A stretch of 64,000 nt of DNA from Achatina immaculata. Lineage: Eukaryota > Mollusca > Gastropoda > Stylommatophora > Achatinidae. A model generated the notes under the pieces. The model saw nothing but the letters and a program-made list of their open reading frames with translations. It did no database searches and was not told where the DNA came from. Below are positions 43,521 to 64,000 of the stretch, piece after piece. Both the position numbers and the translations under genes were made by a program. Position 1 is the stretch's first letter, and each line of letters begins with the position of its first letter. The DNA lies in the NCBI GenBank assembly GCA_009760885.1, contig CM019719.1:23954084-24018083 (forward strand). The letters run 5' to 3'.

Positions 43521-45049
43521 GGGCAGACAGAAACGAACAAGTAGCAGCTAAAGCAAGTAGTAAGATGAGGCAGACAGAAACAAGTAGCAACTAAAGCAAG
43601 TAGTAAGATGAGGCAGACAGAAACAAGTAGCAACTAAAGCAAGTAGTAAGATGAGGCAGACAGAAACAAGTAGCAACTAAAGCAAGTAGTAAGATGAGGC
43701 AGACAGAAACAAGTAGCAACTAAAGCGAAGAGTAAGATGGGGCAGACAGAAACGAACAAGTAGCAGCTAAAGCAAAGAATAAGATGGGGCAGACAGAAAC
43801 GAACAAGTAGCAACTAAAGCAAAGAGTAAGATGGGACAGACAGAAACGAACAAGTAGCAACTAAAGCAAAGAGTAAGATGGGACAGACAGAAATGAGTAT
43901 CGACTAAAGCAAAGAGTAAGATGGGGCAGACAGAAACGAACAAGTAGCAACTAAAGCAAAGAGTAAGATGGGGCAGACAGAAATGAGTAGCGACTAAAGC
44001 AAAGAGTAAGATGGGGCAGACAGAAATGAGTAGCGACTAAAGCAAAGAGTAAGATGGGCAGACAGACAGAAACGAACAAGTAGCAACTAAAGCAAAGAGT
44101 AAGATGGGGCAGACAGAAATGAGTAGCGACTAAAGCAAAGAGTAAGATGGGGCAGACAGAAATGAGTAGCGACTAAAGCAAAGAGTAAGATGGGGCAGAC
44201 AGAAACGAACAAGTAGCAACTAAAGCAAAGAGTAAGATGGGGCAGACAGAAATGAGTAGCGACTAAAGCACAGAGTAAGATGGGGCAGACAGAAATGAGT
44301 AGCGACTAAAGCAAAGAGTAAGATGGGGCAGACAGAAATGAGTAGCGACTAAAGCAAAGAGTAAGATGGGGCAGACAGAAACGAACAAGTAGCAACTAAA
44401 GCAAAGAGTAAGATGGGGCAGACAGAAATGAGTAGCGACTAAAGCAAAGAGTAAGATGGGGCAGACAGAAATGAGTAGCGACTAAAGCAAAGAGTAAGAT
44501 GGGGCAGACAGAAACGAACAAGTAGCAACTAAAGCAAAGAGTAAGATGGGGCAGACAGAAACGAACAAGTAGCAACTAAAGCAAAGAGTAAGATGGGGCA
44601 GACAGAAACGAACAAGTAGCAACTAAAGCAAAGAATAAGATGGGGCAGACAGAAATGAGTAGCAACTAAAGCAAAGAGTAAGATGGGGCAGACAGAAATG
44701 AGTAGCAACTAAAGCAAAGAGTAAGATGGGGCAGACAGAAACGAACAAGTAGCAACTAAAGCAAAGAGTAAGATGGGGCAGACAGAAACGAACAAGTAGC
44801 AACTAAAGCAAAGAGTAAGATGGGACAGACAGAAACGAACAAGTAGCAACTAAAGCAAAGAATAAGATGGGACAGACAAAAACGAACAAGTAGCAACTAA
44901 AACAAGGAGTAAGATGGGACAGACAGAAACGAACAAGTAGCAACTAAAGCAAAGAGTAAGATGGGCAGACAGAAACGAACAAGTAGCAACTAAAGCAAAG
45001 AGTAAGATGGGGCAGACAGAAATAAGTAGCGACTAAAGCAAGGAGTAAG
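43521..45049. repeat. 47-bp minisatellite array B4
   Basis: The longest B array, about 34 units, with alternating 47-bp and 41-bp units (GAAATGAGTAGCGACTAAAG) in a higher-order rhythm between 43880 and 44640. Confidence 0.94.
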
Positions 45050-45700
45050 AGAACAGAAAAACAAAACCAGAGGTAACGCAATAAAGAAGAAAAGAAAGAA
45101 ACAAAAAAGAATGAATGAATGAATGAATGAATGAGGGAAGAAAGTTGAAGATGGTAGAAGGCAGGAAAATATAGAGCAATAAATGTAAAGAGGAAAGAAG
45201 AAAGAAAGAAAAGAGTAAAAGAAGACATATAAAAGAGGAAAAAAACTGCTGATGTACTTAATCAGTGAAACATTTCCTAGATCCATCAAGAGAATTGAAA
45301 TAACTTAATTCAGAGTCAGATATTAACCCAGCATGTTCGCAGTCACTAATCCGCTTTGTATAGAAATAATCTCTGTACCTCATGTTTTACACAAATTTCA
45401 CTAGCAGATTAGAAGCCTCTATGTTTGAAATCTGAAGCTTTTATAATCAATGGTACATGTTAGAACGTATAGTTCAGTGAACATCAATCAAACCATTGTA
45501 GAATACAATTTAGCGCTGAAGCTGGTAATAGTGAAACAGACTGCGAAATAGAAAAAGGGATTACAACATTGAAATCCAATAGAGGTATTATATCTATGAT
45601 TATTACTTTCGTGCAATAGGAGTAGCAAAGTAGATGAAGAAAAGACTGAACGAAAGATCTGAGGTGAGAAAATAAATAAAAGTGAAGATCAAACAAGGTA
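45050..45700. other. Intergenic; (GAAT)n at 45111-45133
   Basis: A-rich sequence with no recognised gene. Confidence 0.4.
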
Positions 45701-45702
45701 CG

Positions 45703-46030
45703 ACAGTAGTCCTCCCGTATCCGCGGACATCTGATTTCAGAGCTTACCGCGAAAAATATCCATTCTCCATGTAATATACTTTAACTATGGTACAGTTTAA
45801 TTTTAAAATTATGCACATTAAGGCTTACTTTTGGCTTAATTGTGGGCAACATGCTTCATGTGACGTGTCCTTTCCAGATTTTCGTCTCGCTCACTGCTTA
45901 CATGAATGTAATATAGTCTTGCTCAAGTTTTTGACCAGCGTCTCGCAATGACATATTCGGACTTCGTGATGTCCTAGGTCCACCTCCGGCGAGGTCGCCC
46001 CTTTTCCGGCCACATTAAGCCAGTAAATTA
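45703..46030. mobile_element. Possible pogo/Tigger-like terminus
   Basis: CAGTAGTCCTCCCGTATCCG followed by CGG resembles the terminal inverted repeat of pogo/Tigger-type MITEs (CAGTAGTCCCCC-TATCCGCGG, from memory). No matching right end was found and the interior is non-coding. Confidence 0.3.
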
Positions 46031-46082
46031 TAGAAAGCATTATACAGTAGCTATAGTGAAACTCGTGCCTGGTTAGTGTCTA

Positions 46083-46655
46083 CTTTGTTGATGCTCTAGC
46101 CAGCTATGTGGCCCTGTTTATTGTTTACATCGTGGATGCTCTAGAGAAACTGTGTGAGCCTGTTTATTGTTTACATCGTGGATGCTCTAGAGAAACTGTG
46201 TGAGCCTGTTTATTGTTTACATCGTGGATGCTCTAGAGAAATTGTGTGAGCCTGTTTATTGTTTACATCGTGGATGCTCTAGAGAAACTGTGTGAGCCTG
46301 TTTATTGTTTACATCGTGGATGCTCTAGAGAAATTGTGTGACCCTGTTTATTGTTTACATCGTGGATGCTCTAGAGAAATTGTGTGAGCCTGTTTATTGT
46401 TTACATCGTGGATGCTCTAGAGAAATTGTGTGAGCCTGTTTATTGTTTACATCGTGGATGCTCTAGAGAAACTGTGTGAGCCTGTTTATTGTTTACATCG
46501 TGGATGCTCTAGAGAAATTGTGTGAGCCTGTTTATTGTTTACATCGTGGATGCTCTAGAGAAATTGTGTGACCCTGTTTATTGTTTACATCGTGGATGCT
46601 CTAGAGAAACTGTGTGAGCCTGTTTACTGTTTACATTGTGGATGGTCTATAGCAA
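46083..46655. repeat. 46-bp minisatellite, about 12 copies
   Basis: Unit GAGCCTGTTTATTGTTTACA plus TCGTGGATGCTCTAGAGAAA and YTGTGT. Very uniform except the first and last units. Confidence 0.95.
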
Positions 46656-47134
46656 CTGTGTGAGACTTAGAAACTCAAGAGTGCGGGGGTAGGGGAATTT
46701 ACAAATTGATGAATTTCTAATTTGTATAATTATTTTTATTTAAAATGTTCAAACATTAGGCAACGAAAACTTCGGTTTATGAAGTCAAGAATACAGAGGG
46801 GATGTTCCTATACTTTAAAACGTTAAAAATAATTGACCAAATATGATCACCTGACATTCTGTCCCTGATGTTTCAAGAGCCACTCTGTCGAACTAAATCT
46901 TTGGTGAGAAGATATACGAAAATAATGTCAAGTTTTGAATTTACAGACGATGACAATATCAATGTTGATGCCATTAGGTCTTTTGTTTCCAGGAGCAATC
47001 TTTGGACAGTGGGATTTATATCTTGTGGGCTTCTACTCAAAAGCCACTGATGGCTGTGTCATTTTTATTTTTAAGTCTAGAATATTTGCTTATTCTCCTA
47101 CTTCTGTTTCGCAATGTTTACCATGAAGCCAATG
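46656..47134. other. Intergenic, nothing recognised
   Basis: No recognisable gene or repeat. Confidence 0.4.
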
Positions 47135-47395
47135 AAACAAGGATTCTAATTAAATCCGTAGAAAAGCGACATTCACTATTCAGAGGACATATAATGAGCG
47201 GAGAAAGAATTGAAAACGACACTAACATCGGGGAAAATACATGGTAAAAGAGGCAGAGGAAAGACGAGAAAGGAGATAATGAACAATCTAATGAAATAAT
47301 GAAATGTCGCCAGTCGAGCTGAAAGAGAATATCATGGATCGAGATCTGAGGGAAAGCATGAAGGTTAAAACCTACCCCAAGGGCACCTGGCGATG
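47135..47395 (+). pseudogene. Probable non-LTR retrotransposon 3' fragment
   Basis: VEKRHSLFRGHIMSGERIEN followed by broken sequence similar to the KKRRLTFAGHVMRG..GKRARGRQ ending of RTE-type ORFs; directly followed by (GAT)n. Weak, frameshifted match. Confidence 0.45.
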
Positions 47396-47466
47396 ATGAT
47401 GGTGGATGACGATGATGACGACGATGATAATGACTATGATGATGATGATGGTGATGACGATGATGA

Positions 47467-47498
<32 letters not shown>

Positions 47499-47521
47499 AC
47501 GATGATGATGATGATGATGAC

Positions 47522-47552
<31 letters not shown>
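47390..47552. repeat. (GAT)n microsatellite
   Basis: Imperfect GAT/GAC repeat. Poly-Asp, poly-Met and poly-Ser frames are by-products. Confidence 0.95.
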
Positions 47553-47554
<2 letters not shown>

Positions 47555-47978
47555 AATCCTCTATTTATCCAACTATACATGTAAAATAGTATGGTATAGT
47601 ATGGCATGTGCCAAGACACGGCACTAATTAAAGTACTTCGTAACTGTGTAAAAGCCGCCACCCAAATGGTAAATTGTGCTACTTTTCCTTACTCTATCTT
47701 CTGATTACATCTGAGGAATTTTAATATGTAACTGAGAACGAACACATCTCAACAGTTTGAGAACCACTAACACTCAAATTGATAATAGCACTTACACATA
47801 TTTATTATGGGAAAAATGACTGGTGAATAAGTGAGGATGTAGCAATAAACTGAGTAAACAGATGAATAATCCCATTCCTCCCCCGACGAGAACTAGTTCG
47901 TCATGTAGGGAGGGAGTGGGCAACAATCACTCTCAGATAGGAAAAACAGGCATTCAACATGATGGAATAAGAGCCAAC
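47553..47978. other. Intergenic, nothing recognised
   Basis: No recognisable gene or repeat. Confidence 0.4.
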
Positions 47979-48114
47979 TTATTCATTAATTCATTTGCAT
48001 GTCCCTTGCGGAACTTTGCCTCCCAAACAGCACTCCTGTAGGCCTCTCGGTTGTGAGCAAGATGGCCTGCTGCTGCGGCATCCATTTGCAGATCGTCAAC
48101 GATGTCTTGCAGCC
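47979..48114 (-). pseudogene. Non-LTR retrotransposon 3' fragment, family R1, inverted
   Basis: Encodes [20 protein letters not shown] to KFRKGHANE; 136 bp only. 48115-48696 to its right is AT-rich and unrecognised. Confidence 0.82.
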
Positions 48115-48696
48115 TTACTAGCTCATTGAAAATTACACGGATCCTTACATACAATTTCACATCACCAAAAATATCGGACTTAAAGTCCTAAAAAATCTCA
48201 ATAGAACTAATTCACATTTCTTCAGTTACAAACTATTTCTAACAACTCGTAGCTGCATCAAAAATTTACACACTGGATCCATGAGGAAAAACAAAGTAAA
48301 AGTTCACATCCTAGCATCCTATTTGAAACATCCTTCTCAGTCAAACTCTACATAATGAATTTACAATCATAATGAATCTCAAACTACTAATCAATCTAAT
48401 CCTTATAATAAATCCTATGTAAGAGTTTGGTCTTTAAATATGAACTACAATTCCTATTTATAAATCTTCACGAAGATTCTATCTCGTGGAAGATAAAAAT
48501 TGTGACTAAAACACTTTTGTCTAAAATCTCAGTCAGTGCAAAAATTACCTTGGACAATAAACTAAAAACAACAATCCTATTTTAAGCTTTTTCTGTAACT
48601 AGAAATAACGAATTAAACAAACATGTCCTAATTAACTTTAGTTAATTGTAAAATCCTGTGCCTGGACATGACAAGAAATGGCCTTCAGCGTGTCAA

Positions 48697-50085
48697 CCCT
48701 GACCTCTTCTTCTTTCTTCTTCTTCGTTCGCACTGTCTGTCTATATCTGCAGTCCTGTCTCTTGGACAAATTTCACTGTTTTTTGTAATTCATGTGTGGA
48801 ACCATAGAGCTTATCTTCTTTAGTGGTTTCACTGGGCCAGTAATTATTTCTCAGTGTCTCATAGTTGATGCAGTTTTGGAGGATATGTTCCAGTTTGGGG
48901 CACCTGGGCACATGTACATAGATTAGTAGTACCAACCTTAAACTGTGTATACATATGACTTCGGTGTCGGCTGTGTACTGCTCGGAGACGGAAGATGGTG
49001 ACTTGTTCCTTTCTGTTTAGCATGTGATAGTCATCATGTGGTGGTGTGTGTGGCTTCCTGTAGGTTTTTATCATGCTTTTCTTCTGATTATAGGTGATTG
49101 GTATGTCTGGTTGCTCCATTTCAGTGCCATCTTTGGCCAGACGGTCAGTTTTCTCATTGCCTGGTATCCCACAGTGGGAGGGAATCTACTGCAAGGTGAC
49201 TACGTGCTGTAAGCCAATTTTTGACAAGGTATCCTTAAGGTCTGGTAGTTTGTTGCACTGAAGAGCTTCCAGTACTGATCTTGCATCTGTGAAAATTAAT
49301 ACAGGACATGTATCAATTCTGGAGTCTGATAGTTTTTCAACTGCAGCAATAATTGCCCTAATTTCTGCATCATAGTTGTTGCAATATTTTCCAGTGGGTA
49401 TGGAAATCTTGTCAGTGGTGTTGTTTGGATATTCAATATGTGCTCCTGCTCCTCCATTCTTTATGGCATTGTGTGCAGATCCGTCTGTATACTCACGTAT
49501 CCAGGTGTCACATGGATATTTGTCATCTAGAACACTAAGTGTGGCTGTTGATCTTACAAGACTGCTCTGCATCTCACCATTCTGCTCACCTTTCACTTCA
49601 ATCTGAATAGTTATTTGTGTATAATCTGCTTCTTTCCATGGTGTATGCTCTGGTACAGATGATAATGGAGTGACTACAGTTGGAAGGTCAGGTATCAGCT
49701 TACGCATACGCTTGGCCTGATGAATGAAGCTGCTTCTTTTAAGCCGTCTTAGTGCCAAGTTATTGAATCTCTCCTTCAGGGGATGGCTTACAGAGCTCAG
49801 GAATTTCTCTCCCATGGTCATGACCTTTGTGTCTCTACGTTCCTTTAGCGCTTGAACACCAACTATTTTCTGCATTTCTACTATTGGTGTGGACCTCATG
49901 GCACCTGTGATAATCCGTAGTGACTGATTTTGAACCTTGTCTAGATTATGCAGCGTAGTGTTTGATGCTGTGCACCAAGATGTTGAACCATATTCTAAAT
50001 GTGGTAGAATGCTTTGCTGATATACATTCTTGATGATTCTTTCACTAGCTTCCCATGTGGTTCCACTCAATTTTCTTAATATGGC
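48697..50085 (-). mobile_element. I/Nimb-like retrotransposon, second copy, RNase H part only
   Basis: Starts after the RT catalytic motif at SGTTWEASERIIKNVYQQSI and runs through RNase H (YTDGSAHNAIKNGGAGAHIE, DAEIRAII, FTDARSVLEAL). A Trp codon of the LQWIPSHC motif is a stop here (near 49187). The C-terminal part (HMYTQFKVGTTNLCTC) keeps the 26 bp missing in the first copy, and the (GAA)n tail is at 48705-48728. 5'-truncated and dead. Confidence 0.88.
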
Positions 50086-50400
50086 AAACCTGACCTTTAG
50101 TTGACCTGTACTTTAAAAAAAACTAAGGGCGCTAACCACTACGTCAATCTACCAAATAAATCCCCGGTTAAATCCTCTATAAAATTAAATACAACAACAG
50201 AATTCCAGAATTAAGGAATTCTGTTATACACCGTGAGTACATTCATTTACTATGTTCTGCCAATCTTCATCTTGAACTGAAAACTGTGGTATTCTTGTAC
50301 TCCTTTCTTATCCGCTGTTGACTCTGATACTACGCGCCAGTACACGTGTGTCTGTCTGTGATTGCACATGGAGGTGTTCCTTTAATTTTATGCAAGTAAT
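50086..50400. other. Intergenic, nothing recognised
   Basis: No recognisable gene or repeat. Confidence 0.4.
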
Positions 50401-50637
50401 CAAATATTTTGGACACATTAAACGTCATGATAATCTAGAGAAAACCGTCTTGGAAGGGTATATAATGGGGAAAAGAAAGAGAGGAAGACCAAGGCGAAGA
50501 TGGCTGCAAGACATCGTTGATGATCTGCAAATGGATGCATCAGTAGCAGGCCATCTTGCTCACAACCGAGAGGCCTACAGGAGAGCTGTTAGAGAGGCAA
50601 AGTTCCACAAGGGACATGCAAATGAATGAATGAATCA
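50401..50637 (+). pseudogene. Non-LTR retrotransposon 3' fragment, family R1
   Basis: [20 protein letters not shown], then [29 protein letters not shown] and (GAAT)n; open frame, 5'-truncated. Confidence 0.84.
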
Positions 50638-51040
50638 AATAGTTGAGAAAAGGTATTAAGTAAAGCCCTTCTTCAGTTATTGTCATGCATGCGGCAACTA
50701 CAGTAGCACCCTCCATGCAGTAAAAGCAGGTAACAACAGCTGATGGTCAGAACATGTGGGGTTGTTTAATGCAGGACGACGAATACTGCCGGTACAGTTC
50801 TCTTTCACTCCAATGACAGGCCACGATATTTCTCCGTGGCATGCTCTGCTTACATCACAAAGACAAATACGGCCATTCAGCCATCTCACAACAACATATT
50901 CCAGTCATGCAGTCAGTCATCTTCAGACGTCAACCATACGCCATATATGCTCCATGTCTGTCACACTCAACTGACTCCTTTCTTGACTCCCGTCTCCTCA
51001 CAGAAGATTGCCTGCAGTGAATCTTCACTTCGCCTTGTGA
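50638..51040. other. Region upstream of copy B, nothing recognised
   Basis: Moderate GC and short frames only; may contain 5' UTR or promoter of copy B. Confidence 0.35.
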
Positions 51041-51044
51041 ATGT

Positions 51045-51340
51045 TGTCTGTGAGTGTGTCTGTGAGTGTGTGCGCGTATCTGTGTGTCCGTGGGTGTCTG
51101 TGTGAGTATATGTGTGTCTATGTGTGTACCTGTGTGTCTATGTGTGTGCATGTGTGTCTATGTATGTACCTGTGTGTCTATGTGTATACCTGTGTGTGGC
51201 TGTGCGTGTGTCTATGTATGTACCTGTGTGTCTATGTGTATACCTGTGTGTGTGTCTGTGTATGCCTGCGTGTGTTTGTGTGTATATTTGTGTCCGTGTG
51301 TGTCTCTGTATGTGTGCTGGTATGTATGTGTGTGCGTGCT
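51045..51340. repeat. TGTGTGTCTATG-type repeat, 200-500 bp upstream of copy B ATG
   Basis: Imperfect units of TGTGTGTCTATGTGTGTACC. Purine/pyrimidine-alternating DNA that can adopt Z form. Cys/Val-rich frames are by-products. Confidence 0.88.
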
Positions 51341-51431
51341 CTTGCAAGCATGTTCGTTTCATACTGAGAACTAAAATAAAACAAGACATCCTCTAAAACT
51401 GCTCAGTAACAAATATATGTCTCCTGGGGTT

Positions 51432-51439
51432 ATGCAAAT
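51432..51439 (+). promoter_or_regulatory. Octamer motif ATGCAAAT upstream of copy B
   Basis: Perfect POU/octamer consensus 106 bp before the copy B ATG. No clear TATA box is seen, and the transcription start is unknown. An 8-bp match can occur by chance. Confidence 0.2.
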
Positions 51440-51544
51440 AAGTTTGCGTGAGTGTTAATATTCTATTAACTGCTGCAGCTAATGCACATTACAACTTGAG
51501 TGGGACTGTAAGACAGACCACAAGAATAAACTTTATATGTAATA

Positions 51545-63084
<11,540 letters not shown>

Positions 63085-63425
63085 GTAACACAACTTTTAT
63101 CATCTGAACAGGTCTAGACAGGTAACACAACTTTTATCATCTGAACAGGTCTAGACAGGTAACACAACTTTTATCATCTGAACAGGTCTAGACAGGTAAC
63201 ACAACTTTTATCATCTGAACAGGTCTAGACAGGCAGCACAACTTTTATCATCTGAACAGGTCTAGACAGGTAACACAACTTTTATCATCTGAACAGGTCT
63301 AGACAGGTAACACAACTTTTATCATCTGAACAGGTCTAGACAGGTAACACAACTTTTATCATCTGAACAGGTCTAGACAGGTAACACAACTTTTACCATC
63401 TGAACAGGTCTAGCCAGGTAACAAA
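63085..63425. repeat. 37-bp minisatellite starting at the splice donor of copy B exon 5, about 9 copies
   Basis: Unit GTAACACAACTTTTATCATC plus TGAACAGGTCTAGACAG, almost perfect. The first base is the first intron base, so CAG|GTAACAC recurs in every unit. Confidence 0.95.
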
Positions 63426-64000
63426 ACTTTTAATGTGACAGTGGTTGACAGAATATACCCGAAATTACCTAAACGCAGCTGCGAGTATATACACCCTGGG
63501 TTGTAAAGATACATGTGATGGACTATATTTTTTAAAATAAAGTTTATTTACATTCAACAAGGTCAGTTGAAATGGGGATGATTTGCCCATGAGATGAAAT
63601 AATGAAATGGTGAGCTTTTACAAATCATGAGATGAAAGTGATGAGTATGATAAAGGTAATACATTTATACACGAATTGAACTTTTTTTAATAACAAAGAG
63701 GGTCGAAGTAATTTTCTGGTTACACAAAGGCATAGATATCTAATATCAAGACATTAAACATTTGTGAGATAACTTAAATAGTGCACATGCATCAGATAAA
63801 CGTTTCTGAGAGTATTTTATTCTTCCTGAGGAAAAGGGGAATAGATACAGGGAATCAAGGCGTCGTCGGTCGTTGTTATCTTTATTGTTGTTTACATGGT
63901 TTGTCTTCAGACTTGGCTTTCTTGTTATCTTAATCTCCCTGAAGAATAGATGTGTCTTCTGGTCAGCTCGTCGCATCAAAAGTTAATCCTGCCCGACGAT
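63426..64000. other. Copy B intron 5, nothing recognised
   Basis: No exon of copy B recognised before the window ends. Confidence 0.4.

Noticed and set aside
47390..47661. Poly-Asp, poly-Met and poly-Ser proteins
   Set aside because: Reading frames of the (GAT)n microsatellite.
50836..51396. Cys/Val-rich secreted-peptide-like frames
   Set aside because: By-product of TGTGTGTCTATG repeats in all three frames.

Overview
The window is eukaryotic DNA. It has split genes with canonical splice sites, no operons or prokaryotic genes, many 5'-truncated non-LTR retrotransposon pieces, two tRNA-derived SINEs, Tc1-like transposons and an exceptional load of minisatellites and microsatellites. Gene content and repeat style suggest a lophotrochozoan, most likely a mollusc; the species cannot be fixed from the sequence.

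Two host genes are supported, both on the + strand and both FAM20C-like secretory-pathway kinases. Copy A fills 2167-26232: its last eight coding exons join in one frame to 352 codons plus a stop, and its first exons lie left of the window. Copy B starts at 51545 with a signal-anchor exon, and five coding exons are visible before the window ends. The three exons present in both copies have identical lengths (122, 79 and 93 nt), identical phases and about 70-75% amino-acid identity, so this is an ancient tandem duplication.

Layout: 1-2166, upstream or intron of copy A with a 44-bp repeat, (GATA)n and a dead Tc1-like element. 2167-26310, copy A, whose introns hold minisatellites, five families of non-LTR fragments, two SINEs, a broken Tc1-like element with terminal inverted repeats, a foldback element and a 38-bp-arm hairpin. 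26311-31317, intergenic, with inverted repeats, (AT)n and jockey/CR1-like remains. 31318-34585, an I/Nimb-like RT-RNase H retrotransposon with a 1174-bp internal tandem duplication. 34586-45050, a four-fold higher-order repeat made of a 36-bp minisatellite, an 0.85-kb unique segment (a pseudogene of a widespread multicopy protein family) and a 47-bp minisatellite. 45051-51544, more repeats and a second Nimb-like copy. 51545-64000, copy B.

Most striking: (1) in both kinase paralogs a minisatellite begins exactly at the 5' splice site after the HLDR exon, so each repeat unit carries a copy of that splice donor (about 45 copies of 27 bp in A, about 9 of 37 bp in B); (2) the 36-bp minisatellite is an in-frame expansion of 12 codons inside the pseudogene, and it is fused in frame to the retrotransposon reverse transcriptase, giving a 759-codon chimeric reading frame; (3) a near-perfect 38-bp hairpin in intron DNA of copy A; (4) two unrelated retrotransposon tails inserted at the same position of the same minisatellite unit.
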